A stretch of DNA of 64,000 nucleotides from Owenia fusiformis (lineage: Eukaryota > Annelida > Polychaeta > Sabellida > Oweniidae), in the NCBI GenBank assembly GCA_903813345.2, contig CAIIXF020000003.1, forward strand, positions 18,616,931-18,680,930. The letters are read 5' to 3'. Below, one piece after another: positions 1 to 10,711 of this stretch (position 1 is the stretch's first letter; each line of letters starts with the position of its first letter). The notes under the pieces were generated by a model. It saw nothing but the letters and a program-made list of their open reading frames with translations. It made no database searches and was not told the DNA's origin. The position numbers were made by a program, and so were the translations under genes.

Positions 1-140
1 ATGGCCAACTTCCCGGGAATTTCTTGAGCATATTACACTGTGCACCCCCGCACACATGCCCGGATATTCCTCAATTATTCCGCTATAACATTTATGAAAA
101 TTCTGCTGTAAGCGGAGGAGGAGGGAGGGACATATTTGTA

Positions 141-243
141 GTGGCAATATTAGGTAAGTATGGTTTACTAATAAAAACTAAAATTACTTTAAATTTTAAG
201 ATTTTACTACGCAAACCTTTACTACTTACACTAATATTGCCAC
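141..243. mobile_element. 103-bp MITE with GTGGCAATATTAG termini
   Basis: The ends GTGGCAATATTAG (141-153) and CTAATATTGCCAC (231-243) are perfect inverted repeats, with weaker complementarity continuing inward (GTAAGTA and TACTTAC). TA flanks both sides (139-140 and 244-245), the target duplication expected of Tc1/mariner-type insertions. Bases 201-250 recur in reverse complement at 6981-7030, including 7 bp outside this element, so the second copy lies just outside the right 83-bp repeat. Confidence 0.6.
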
Positions 244-3200
244 TATGTGCTGAATCCCAGCCAAGTAGGCGGTGGGTTAAACAGCAGAAAGACCACGGGA
301 ATAAAATAGATTTGCAACAAACTACAAATTGATCAACCCTACAACTTTAGGTAACCCAACTTTACATCCTAAAGCCTTCGGGACTAAGGAACTTAATAAC
401 CTAGTACAAGTTCTGGGGTGAAATGTTTAAACTGTGTTAAACACTTAACAAAACTAATAATTCAGATTCACTATGCTAAAAAACTACTGAGTATTATTTC
501 ATATATGACTCAAATGGCCACTATGATAAAAAACGGACGTCTATCTATGGCGGGGTAATTCAACCACCAAAGGTCAACAACGAACTTATACCACAGTACA
601 AATTCTGACATTCTGATTGGCCATAAAGTTAAGAAAAATGTCAGAATATTTTCTAGCATAGTCTTACATGTCTTAGACTTACATACATGACTTGGAAGTA
701 ATTTAAGCTGCCCATTGTGCCTGCTTTAAACATATCTTCCACTCGACTTCTAGAAACAAAGATTGAAGAAGTAGCTACTGGTCTTGACATAACGTTTTCG
801 ACCCTTCTTTACTTTTCGACCCTTCTATACTTCTGTATACCTTGTACGTGTATAGATAACAACTAATAATTGCTTGATTAAAAGATCTAAAGGAATTATA
901 TTGAAGTTCCTTAAATGTATCTGGTGCTTCAAATCAATGCAAACTTTTCGTTCTCTCTTTTGAGTAAAGGTGAGACGAAGTACTACATCGGTTACCATAT
1001 GTTGGACTCTTTATGATCTTCGAACTATGAACACCAGTTGTTTAAATATTCTTGGGATTGTGATAACTCCGAAATCCCAATTACATCTTTAAATATTAAA
1101 CATCTGGTATAAGTGCTTCTGCAAAGCATTGTAACCCTTAAAGGCTAAGCTATGTCTGAATGATAAACTACGTAGAGATTCATCATTTACTCATTGCCAT
1201 TAGGATCACATGTTCAATCATTGAAGAACCCATGTACACCCTCCTTATTAGTCGAGTATGCTTGGTTGTTTACAATTCAACAATAAAACTGTGCATATTA
1301 CCGAACACGTTCTTAAAAAATCGGTAAATTAAAGATAGTCATGTATCCAAACATGTCTAGATGATACCTGCTGAATACAATCCTAGATCTTGGTACAAAC
1401 CCAAGAAAGAGATTATAATGGTTAAGAGTGAATAAGTTCAACTGAACCACAACACTAACTCAAAACCTTAAAGAATCATTCGACTCTAGAAGAAGTTATC
1501 AGGACAAGATCATTTACGAACTGGTTCTGAAAACCCTCCTCTGATATATGCTGACAATTTACTAGAACAAATTGTACGATATCATGATAGAATATATCAT
1601 TAGAGAGTTCCAATTACAACAATTACAGGTAAATAAGACGACTACCATGTAATTCAGTGGCATTCTAGTCTTATAGCATATATAGTGTGATAAAAAATTC
1701 TGCGTCTCTTGATAAGAAACACCTGCAATGTATTTATCCACAAAGTTGCTAGGGAAGATATACGTTTCATGTATCTTCTAATATTGCTGTTTAGTCATAC
1801 ACAAACATGTATACTATGACTAAAATATGAGTAAATAAACTCATTAGAATGCAATGGAAATGCAAGCTCACATTAATAAGACTATGATGTTCTAAACATC
1901 AATATTCTTTGAATCTGGAACAACAAACAATTCAAGTGAGACGTCTTGATGTCTAATAGTAACTAGTGTTACACATCAATTGAACTGTAGTGTCAGATGT
2001 CACAGTATTGCTTTCTTGCAATATAGGTGTTAAAAACCCCATCACGCTTCTAATCCTTAAAATCAACAGGTGTTTCACTTTCTCTTGTTGAAAATGAACC
2101 CTGATTTTGAAGGATAGTCTAGCTGTCAAGCAACGTGGATATTAACAACTACGTTATGGTTTGCATCTTTGAACACAAAAATGTTCTTGGGCAACTTTCA
2201 TCTACATTGTAAGTGTTCAAGAACCGTTCCCATATAACATGTATAAATAAAACGAGAATTATTCTCGCATTGAAATCCTCTGTTAAACACCTCAAGAGGT
2301 TGACCACCATCTGCCTCAATTATGAATGGTACAGAGGAAAATAAAGCAACGTTAAAAGCCTTATTCAATTGCCAAATAGAATAGGCAAACACCACTAAAC
2401 TACAGTAGCTACGGTAATAGGAATCGAACCGATGACTATGTGGTTCCTGAGAATTTACATTCCTGTGACAGGGCACCAAAATGCCTTGTTAATTACTTGG
2501 AATCTTGACATCATAAACCTTAGATGTATATTTGTCCTATTAAGGGGGTAGTGACATTACTAGTCTCAGGACAGGACGATTCCTTAATTCAGTGTTCTAC
2601 TCAAAACAACATCTGAAAAAATATACTGTCTCAAAAATGAAACTATTTGATAAAGTATAGATGGAGTTGAAGATAATTCGTATAGAAATATCTCCAAAAC
2701 CGCACGGAAACGACTGTGATTTCCGTTAAAGATCATATGTATAACAGTCAGCAGAAAATGTCTGTGATTCTTAAAATCATGAGACTGTTACAAAAATAAC
2801 TTGGTCACAATTTGATCACGACAATTTTTGGCATATGTGTGAAAAATTGCCACTGTTAATATTAATTGACCAATGCGTAAAAAGGTAAGTCTGAATCTCT
2901 TGTTTGGAAGAGCTCATGTCAAGACAAACGAAACCATGTCTATAACAAAGAGTACACTAGCTCTTGAGTATATAGTACTTCAGTACCACTAAATGATGTA
3001 TTGAGGTTCTACCACCAAGGAAACATGGTAACAAGTGATTCCATGGTGAAAAAACATAAACCTCTAATCAACATGTAAGATCTCTCAAATAGTGATTGAA
3101 CTGAACACTGATGATACACTGATTTAAAGTAAATGTGTGGCTATTTAAGACACAAATGTTTACACAGAAGCACGGCACGACTGTGAACCTGTTGAAGATG

Positions 3201-3677
3201 ATACTGTCATGACTGAGGCTGGCTCAGTAAAACACTCTTCAAAACAGTGATTAAACTTAAACCGTGTTTAAAAACTGAGCAACCTGAACAAGGTCAAAAT
3301 AAACAAATATTCATTCTGTGTGTGATGTGGTAGCAAACAGGCCAATGGTCTGGATATACAGATATAGGGACTTGTTATATAAGTAAGTATAACTACTTCC
3401 CCTCGTCACAAAATAAAACCTTTGGAATAACACCCAAGATTGTAGTGAAAAACACAGAATTTGATTTACAGTCTCTTGAACTGACTTACCAAGAGATCTG
3501 AAAAGTCATCTTAGACTTCAATAATCAACTTTTGACTTCAAAAGCTGTCAAGGCTAAGAAAAATAAAGGAAACAAAACCTTTACTGAGGTGATGTTTTAG
3601 ACATAACCTTACTTTAACTGGCAAACTGAAAGCCGCCAAATGTTTAAGTTTTCAAAAAACCTCGACTGTAATCTTAA

Positions 3678-3789
3678 TTCCTCAAACAATTAACACTGAG
3701 TTGAATGCTTTATGAGAAGCATCTGGCGAAAGTAACCTATGTCAAAGATACTTCCGCCAACTCAACTCTGAACGTTAATATTCCAGGAA
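3678..3789. other. Multi-branched predicted secondary structure
   Basis: Nested complementary segments define a junction: 3678-3682 with 3785-3789 (TTCCT/AGGAA), 3690-3694 with 3774-3778 (TTAAC/GTTAA), and 3698-3704 with 3762-3768 (GAGTTGA/TCAACTC). These enclose two side hairpins, 3705-3710/3717-3722 (ATGCTT/AAGCAT) and 3724-3734/3749-3759 (10 of 11 paired). It reads like a cloverleaf or four-way junction rather than a simple palindrome. Whether it is transcribed is unknown. Confidence 0.5.
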
Positions 3790-4733
3790 TAGAGTCTAAA
3801 TAGGAGTATTCAGAAATGATTCTTGAGAATATAAAGATTTCAGTCAGAAACTCAGAAATGACAAGTTCATGACATTGTCATTTGTCAACGCATACAACAC
3901 TTCTTATATGAATAATTACTTGTGTTGTTCAGTTGTTGGCTAATATAGCTAGAAGAATAGTCTAGTGACTCAAAACTAAAACAATCTAAGTCACCTTCTA
4001 CTTCTCTGTTGAAGAGACGGAATCAACCAATAACAGGATGATTGTGATCATCCATGAATCGTTTTCTTCAGCATATAGTAATAGCAACATCTACAATTAC
4101 TTGGAGAAAACAGGAACGCTCAATCAGAGACAATAACTTATAGGTCTCTGATTCGAAAAGATCTACTTGGAAGATGAGTAGGCTAAAAAGCTATATTGGT
4201 CTTTTCTGTGAAGAAGATGACGACTTCACAGTAGGCCTACTGTAAACCTCACAGTTACTTTTGTTAATCTTTAGCCTATCCTTTTTCTGAACAGTAGACA
4301 AACAACTCAGTCCAGAAATTCGAAATAACTGTACCAAATGCATAAGTGACAAACTTAATCTGCTGCGCATAACTAGTATAAAAACTAAATGGACTAAATA
4401 AACTAATTATACTGTGGTCAGCATACGTGTTCTATGTATGCATACTACACCAGGTTTTACAACATACAATGTTATTTTCTAAATACATTTAAATGTATGT
4501 GAACCAAGTGTCTTCATCTGAACATCATCGTGATCACGCTACTGTAAGATGAAGAAATATCTTCTTCATCTTAGGATAATACAGTCTATGCTCGACACAT
4601 GTCAAATCCCGAAAAACAAATTTACTAGTGTATTTATTTCTTCATGTTTACATAATTCATATCGGGACTGGAGTCCTTTTATAAACTATGCATAAAGAAA
4701 AGAGATGATAACTGCGTTCTAATGAACACGTAT

Positions 4734-5015
4734 GTGTTTTCATTGTGGACTTACAACCAAAAAACACATGAGCAGTAAAGAAGCCATTTCGTCTGCGTTC
4801 TCCTGAACACATATGTGTTTCTATTGTGGACTAACAACCAAAAACACCTCAGCAGTAAAGAAGCCATCTTCAGATGTAGATGTAGATATTTTTCAAATTT
4901 CTCATATTCATCTGGAACTGAACACGTTTATGTGATAAATACAGAGACGAAGAATTGAGAGCTATGTAAACTTGAACAGTTAATGTTTTCTTTATGGACT
5001 GACAACCAAAAGAAA
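4734..5015. repeat. Three stem-loops sharing the loop TGGACTnACAACC
   Basis: Copies: 4734-4767 (stem GTGTTTT/AAAACAC), 4815-4847 (GTGTTT/AAACAC) and 4987-5015 (TTTCTTT/AAAGAAA). A fourth lies at 6669-6699 (TTTTCTTTG/CAAAGAAAA). The loop carries TGGACT, one variable base, then ACAACC in every copy, while the stem sequence changes between copies and stays complementary. The first two sit in a longer near-duplication (about 4712-4796 and 4793-4867) sharing CTGCGTTCT and AGCAGTAAAGAAGCCAT. Confidence 0.65.
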
Positions 5016-5447
5016 GACCTCAATGTAAGGCAAGGTACTGTAGGCATAAACACAGTGTCTACCTTCTTCGGGCTTCCTTACTTTCTTATCTGGATTGAAA
5101 ACCTCTCATGTAACATAACACAGAGAAGAACATGTAATATTACGTTCTCTGAACATGATGTCTTCTGATGGTCTAATGACCCCTGTGAAATTGTCATTTA
5201 TATATGACAAATTGTCTAGAAAAAGGTCAATTGACACTAGAGACCTTTTCCATGTGCTTACTATAATCTCATGTCGGGACTGAAGACCCTATATGGAGCA
5301 AGCAAAGAAAAAACGAACGAGGTAAGATCTTCGACATTTATATTTATTATATACCCAATATGTAACACTAATCCTGATTGGTCAATACCTAGTCACGTGT
5401 TCCGAAATAGATTTACTATTTCCCTCGGAAAGTTATATTCCCTCAAA

Positions 5448-5550
5448 TGTGACGTCAGCGGGAATATACATTTGAACTATTGCCCGCTGACGTCACAATT
5501 GCAAGTTCTATTACCTTTGGAAACGTCTGCGCATCATCACTGCGCAGACG
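5448..5550. other. TGACGTCA-containing stem and adjacent GC-rich hairpin
   Basis: TGTGACGTCAGCGGG at 5448-5462 is the exact reverse complement of 5483-5497. The same stretch can instead form TATATTCCC/GGGAATATA, so two folds compete. CGTCTGCGCA (5524-5533) pairs perfectly with 5541-5550 around a 7-nt loop. TGACGTCA is the core of a CRE/ATF site and occurs on both arms. No transcript start is evident. Confidence 0.5.
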
Positions 5551-5874
5551 AAAAACAGAAAAATGAAGGACAAGCACAAACACAAATCAACTCCGTTCAC
5601 CATGACAGACGTGCGTGAACGATACAATATAAGCAACGTGTATAAAGTTCCCTAAGCTCAATACGTCTGTGTAATTTCAAGTGTTATGGTAATCTATTCC
5701 GCGTGTTAAACGCGATTGAATTTGTCAAGTGAGAGTCTCAGAGGCAAACATTTCTGTTGAGCATCTGATGACGTCACAGCTTATAATGCAATGGACCCGG
5801 GGAGGGGGCTTTCTAAGCCTTTTTGGCCTTCGCAGAGGAAACGGGACAAGAGTCAGTATAGGGTATATAATAAA

Positions 5875-6045
5875 ACAAATAGTGACAGCCTAATTTCGAG
5901 CAATAGTGTAAATGATTTCCCCTTGGGAATATCCTCTACAATGTACTATTCCCTCAGCCTGCGGCTTCGGGAATAGTACATTGTAGAGGATATTCCCTCG
6001 GGGAAATAATTTACACTATTGCCCTCAATGGCAGTCACTATTTGT
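5875..6045. mobile_element. 171-bp near-perfect foldback hairpin
   Basis: ACAAATAGTGAC at 5875-5886 is the exact complement of 6034-6045. Pairing continues with small interruptions through TACTATTCCC (5944-5953) and GGGAATAGTA (5969-5978), leaving a ~15-nt loop at 5954-5968. The arm is about 78 bp. It resembles a foldback MITE inserted inside the larger element; the mariner-type MITE starting at 6049 abuts its right end. Confidence 0.65.
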
Positions 6046-6048
6046 ATA

Positions 6049-6658
6049 CAGTGCTGGTATATATTAATTGATCAGTCGTTTAATTGGCATATTTTCTTGA
6101 ATTTTAACATTTAAATGTCCCAAACTCCCACAAACTGCAGAAAAGTATACCCCATAAATCATATTTACCAAAATGAGTGTCTCCAAGGCTTCACACCATC
6201 GTATGCATAATGCATTTGTCACGAGTTTGAGCTGAAATTTCGCCAAAATGAAGTAGGCTAAGGGTAGTCTCTGCCAGGTTTGTTTATTGTGGTAAGCTTG
6301 TAAGTGCTCAGAAGCAAATAATTCATGTGCGCAGAATAATCAAATAATCTGATTGGTCTAAACTTTGCTGCACATGCGCACAATGTGTGCCATGTTTTTT
6401 CTAGTGATTTCGTTTCGTTTCATGGAGTTTGCGTTTCAGTGTAACTTCCGCAAAAATGGTAGACCATGGACAGAATTAAAAGGTAAAATCACTTCGAAAT
6501 TTCAAGAGAACTTTTTACCTATAATAGCAAAACTTTTGTTTTATTTGTGCATTCTATCTATTAGATAAGAGTCTCAGGGGTATGTAGGCAAATTCATTTT
6601 GATAGGAGCACTCTATTTAGTTTGAAAACGCACCCTTAATTATTATATATCAGCACTG
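6049..6658. mobile_element. 610-bp Tc1/mariner-type MITE (CAGTGCTG ends)
   Basis: The left end CAGTGCTGGTATATA (6049) and right end TATATATCAGCACTG (ending 6658) are inverted repeats with one mismatch. TA is duplicated at 6047-6048 and 6659-6660. There is no transposase coding capacity inside. Insertion separated the large hairpin at 5875-6045 from the stem-loop at 6669-6699. Confidence 0.7.
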
Positions 6659-7042
6659 TAATCAGATGTTTTCTTTGTGGACTAACAACCCAAAGAAAAA
6701 ACCTTGAAAACTTGTCTTATAGTTCCATATGATCTATTTTCCTCGTCCTCTTACTTTCATTTGTAACTGATGAACCTGTAGAACAACTAACTTCCTAGTT
6801 CCGTGTCCATAGTCACAAGTTATTTGTAAATTTATTGCGATTCTAAAATTTCCGACTTTACAGAAGGAAAATGGCGGAATAATTGAGGAATATCCGGGCA
6901 TGTGTGCGGGGGTGCACAGTGTAATATGCTCAAGAAATTCCCGGGAAGTTGGCCATAGATAGATTCAATGGTGGATGTTAGCACATAGTGGCAATATTAG
7001 TGTAAGTAGTAAAGGTTTGCGTAGTAAAAACGTATTTGACCA

Positions 7043-7137
7043 GCCATCCATGATAGCTCACTAAGTAGAGCGTTTGGTAGTAACGTATATTTATAATAAT
7101 CTACTAAGAAGTAAACCCCTTGTTCGACTCCCCTTGG
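7043..7137 (+). repeat. tRNA-derived SINE head or tRNA pseudogene
   Basis: TAGCTCACTAAGTAGAGCG (7054-7072) matches an RNA polymerase III A box in a tRNA D-arm context, and TTGTTCGACTCC (7120-7131) matches a B box (GGTTCGANTCC). Spacing and order are those of a tRNA. No clean acceptor stem or anticodon arm is seen, so a functional tRNA is unlikely. It could be the 5' head of a SINE whose body continues rightward. Confidence 0.55.
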
Positions 7138-7443
7138 CTTCCTATTTTTTAATATTTTTTTCATTTAATTTTATTTTGGGAAGGTCGGACTTATTTCAAA
7201 CTTTGACATTCACGCAACAACATTGCTAACGTATAGTGACAAACTATACCGTCGTGTACTTAAGATGTACGGTGTCACTATTAACTGATTAGAAGCAAAA
7301 CCTATGATGAAGGTTTGATGTACGTTTTAAGAAAATTTATTCTGAGGAAAACAAAAGGTTTTTATTTTTAATTTCGTGCGTATTCGCTTCGATAGACTTT
7401 TAGCTTTCTGATTACGTTGAACGATTTTCGAGCAGTGCTTGAT

Positions 7444-8714
7444 TTTTTTCGTAGTAAATCTACCCACAAAAGTTATCGGTTAGAAAATGTTTGTTTTTTC
7501 ACATTTCCTTTGATAATTTTTTCCCGTGTCGCCTGAAAGTGTCGATTATATTTATGATAATATATTTGTCTCAATTACAATTTTTAAAATCTAAGATAAT
7601 TTATGTACTCATCTTAAAGGTTAGATAAAACTACACAATTAAGGATGGTCGATGTAATATTAAACAATGCAATGATTTTATTATTCAATCGAAGTTCGGA
7701 GGGATATAGGGAACGCCTCCGTCCGTCCGTCAGGTTTTGTTTCAAATCAGTTAATAGTGACACCGTACATCTAAAGTGCAATAACTCAAATACCGTTGGC
7801 CAGATTTTGTTGATATTATGTACACATATACCCTTATAGGGGTAAAAATTTTGCTCGAAAGCCAATTTCCAAAATGGCCGCTCATTTAAAACGGCGGCCA
7901 TTTTAGTGCCGATTTTACAGTAATTTAGGTACAGCATGTAAAACTGTAATAGCAATATGTTTTAGATTTAAAAATATATAGGAATCCTGGATATTAATAA
8001 ATATAGAAATGTAGATATCAAAGAAGCACATTACAGCCATCTTGAAAAATGGCGGCCATTACACGGTATTTTGAACTAACCCAATCAAATCCTATAACAC
8101 GCGTCATGCCATCATACCCCAGTATGTCCTCTGTCAGTCAAAAAAGTTTGAACCAAATAATTGGACCATATTCTTGTTTCTAAAATGCCATCTATTCCCA
8201 CTCGGCGGAAGGATCAATAAGTTGTGTGTCCCTTAATGATTCTTGCTGTAACTTGAAAAGTAGTTTAGCGATTTTTTCATATTTGGTCTAATGACACTTT
8301 GGGGAGTAGGCGGCCATTTTGAAAAATGGCCACCATTTAAAGGGAAGAGGTTCAAGAGTGCAATCAGGTTGAAGTACTACTGTAATTGTTCAGTTTCAGT
8401 TTTAAATGCATCTGACCCCCTGCCGATTAGTGTTATAAAAAATACGTTGTCTGCAACAGGGTTAACTGTGAATTGAGATGTGTTACTAGTAGTTCAATGG
8501 GACAACGAACATTGAGATTTTTTTAGATTGTAGCCATAAACGTAAATACTTGTTCCATCTTCAACCGACCTAAATTGTGTTGTTTAGGGAAACATATTCT
8601 CATAAAAATAATCGACACTCTTGGGCGCCAGGGAAAAAAAATATCAAAGGAAATGTGAAAAAACAACATTTTCCAACCGACACATTTTGTGGGTAGATTT
8701 ACTAATGAAAAAAG
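7444..8714. mobile_element. ~1.27-kb element with ~125-bp inverted arms carrying an ATGGCGGCC-rich repeat
   Basis: 7444-7568 and 8589-8714 are imperfect inverted copies; shared blocks include GTAGTAAATCTACCCAC, TTTTTTCACATTTCCTTTGAT and GTGTCGATTAT. The interior contains GTCCGTCCGTCAG near 7720 and repeated AAAATGGCCGCC/GGCGGCCATTTT motifs. Related sequence is present in reverse orientation at about 42600-43015, inside a P450 intron, so the interior is a dispersed repeat family. No transposase was recognised. Confidence 0.55.
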
Positions 8715-10135
8715 AGAATTAACAAATTCAAATTGTATTGTCACATTTTGCCCGTGAATAAAAAAATGACATGAAATATTTATGGTTACTGGGAGATGAG
8801 GCATACATCTTTGGGGGGCACGAATATGGTGTTTTATTCGACTCTTTAGTAAAAAGCTTTTTAAATAAGATTTTAAGTAAATATTAACATACCTATGTTT
8901 TAATTCTTTTTAAGACTCATTTTAGTTTGATAAAAGGTTCTGTTTTTAACCAACATGGCATTGTGGATACTTTCGATTAGATGCACCTTAATGTAAGAGT
9001 GCCACTGTTAAAAAAGTGTATATCTAAATAAATAAATATTGAATTAGCTGTACGGAATTATTGTGTATATTACCCTATTAATACCCGATATGAACTGAAT
9101 ATATATGTTTAAATATATATTACTTGATACAAAATATATGCGCATTTATTGCTGTCAGAATCAGGTTAAATCAGCAGGCGACTATAATTACTATTCGAGG
9201 AAAACAAGACCTAGATCGAATTGTTTAATCAGGGCAACATTATCTTTATCAGCTGCAAATATAGATTTTATGATGAAGCATAAATGCTAATACTTTTCAA
9301 AAAGTATATGCTTTGATACGGTGGAAAGGAACGATAAAAACATTGGCTTGAAAATACTCAGTCATGATGTCTGCAAGAACTTGGCTACTAATTTCTATTA
9401 TAATTCGATGTGTAACATCTACAGAGAGCGGAACAATGCAGACAACAGAAAAGGTTTGTTTTCTTTACTATAAATCATTTCATACACATCAGGTATGCGT
9501 GTCTGGTATTCGATTAAACTGTTTTCGAACTTAAAGGTACAATAAACTTTAGAGACGACCTATCCAATAATGTCATAATGTCATAAACCTTGTCATGCCC
9601 ACTTTCTAAAAAAGTAAAACTAATGAATTTTAAAACCAGTGTGCAATTTGAATCTTTCATAACCTCTTTAGCATTGCAGGATGGAAACGTCTAATTTTGG
9701 AAAACGCCGTGGCATGACATTTACAAAGAGACATAAAGAATTTCACACTTCTTATTTTTTGATTCAGAAGCTGCTTAAGCTTAATCTCAGACAAAATATA
9801 GCACTCCATCATGTCCAAAAGCTAAAGTTCGTTTTTCTATTCCTTTTACGACATACACACTACGAAAAGACCAATGAATATTCGGGGTAGTCTAAACATT
9901 CATTTTTTCAAATTCATGCTCTTCGTTGTTTCATTTCAAGAAATATATTTTAATACAATTTTGTTGCACTTTGGTACATAATTGGCAACATACTAGACAA
10001 AGACATACAAAAATTGAAAAATTGTATCCTTAGAAGAGTAATAATAAAAATAGTCGGCGACTTATGATTTTATTTTTTTTAAATTAACTTAAATTATATT
10101 AATCCCATCATCCAATTTGGAGATAATATAGTCTC
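8715..10135. other. No gene recognised
   Basis: AT-rich sequence with only short ORFs lacking family resemblance. No RNA gene, long repeat or obvious promoter was recognised. Confidence 0.5.
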
Positions 10136-10139
10136 TTAA

Positions 10140-10707
10140 CCTTAATGCGGGCAACGTATGTTTCATAACACTAATGCGCATGAGAGGGGGATCGGAGGAC
10201 ACCCCCTGGCGTTTCCAAAGTTGAAGAAGTATGTAGTAAAACCAAGGTACCGTATTATAAGTCATTAAAACCTCACGAGGGAGGTGTGTTAACAACACAA
10301 AAAAGTAGGTCGAATGAGGTCAAAATAAGTAACGTAGGTTAGGAGAATCGTTGTGTATTTTCTACTTTTTCACTCAATATAACGAATATTAAAACATAGT
10401 ATCCCAGTCAAGAAAAGTCTAATAACCTTAAAATATGGCTTGTTTGAAAGTGTATCCACTATATGATATGGTCTATCTGCGAAGGAAAGTAAAAATAGAA
10501 CCAATTTTTCAAGCCCCAAAGTTTTCAAAGACCCACGTTTCCACCATCCTAACTAAATACGCTATACCCCCGATAACATCGGTTTTAGCACCAGACGTGG
10601 TCTTTTATCTGAAGCTATAGCTACTAAAATTATAGAAAAATATTTTTTCAAGGCAGAAAGTATCAGGGGAATATTGGGGTCATTCGTCCCCCATGCCGGC
10701 ATTAGGG
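10140..10707. mobile_element. 568-bp piggyBac-type MITE with TTAA target duplication
   Basis: TTAA at 10136-10139 and 10708-10711 flanks inverted ends CCTTAATGCGGGCA and TGCCGGCATTAGGG (12 of 14 matching). A subterminal G/C block (GAGGGGGATC near the left, GTCCCCCAT near the right) is also roughly inverted. TTAA duplication with CCYT ends is diagnostic of the piggyBac superfamily. There is no transposase reading frame, so it would depend on an autonomous element elsewhere. Confidence 0.7.
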
Positions 10708-10711
10708 TTAA

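Larger units (their letters stand above)
1..6956. mobile_element. Non-coding hairpin-rich element with 83-bp perfect inverted repeats
   Basis: Bases 1-83 and 6874-6956 are exact reverse complements (outer end ATGGCCAACTTCCCGGGAAT, inner end GCGGAATAATTG). No recognisable protein is encoded between them; the ORFs present are short and look random. The interior is unusually rich in short perfect stems, many nested: 603-612/637-646, 2276-2283/2331-2338, 2704-2710/2720-2726, 2742-2749/2783-2790, 2801-2807/2867-2873 enclosing 2822-2829/2842-2849, 4122-4131/4144-4153 and 4545-4556/4562-4573. Younger elements are nested inside it (141-243, 5875-6045, 6049-6658). The left outer boundary touches the window edge, so the repeat may extend further and the target duplication cannot be judged. 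It could be a non-autonomous foldback DNA transposon, or host sequence between two inverted copies of a short repeat. The inverted repeats are certain; the element interpretation is moderate. Confidence 0.6.

Noticed and set aside
2358-2430. tRNA-like motifs on the minus strand (GGTTCGATTCC and TAGTTTAGTGGT)
   Set aside because: The B-box-like motif precedes the A-box-like motif, neither neighbour folds into a full cloverleaf, and the region is rich in chance-like hairpins. Not called as tRNA or mitochondrial insertion.
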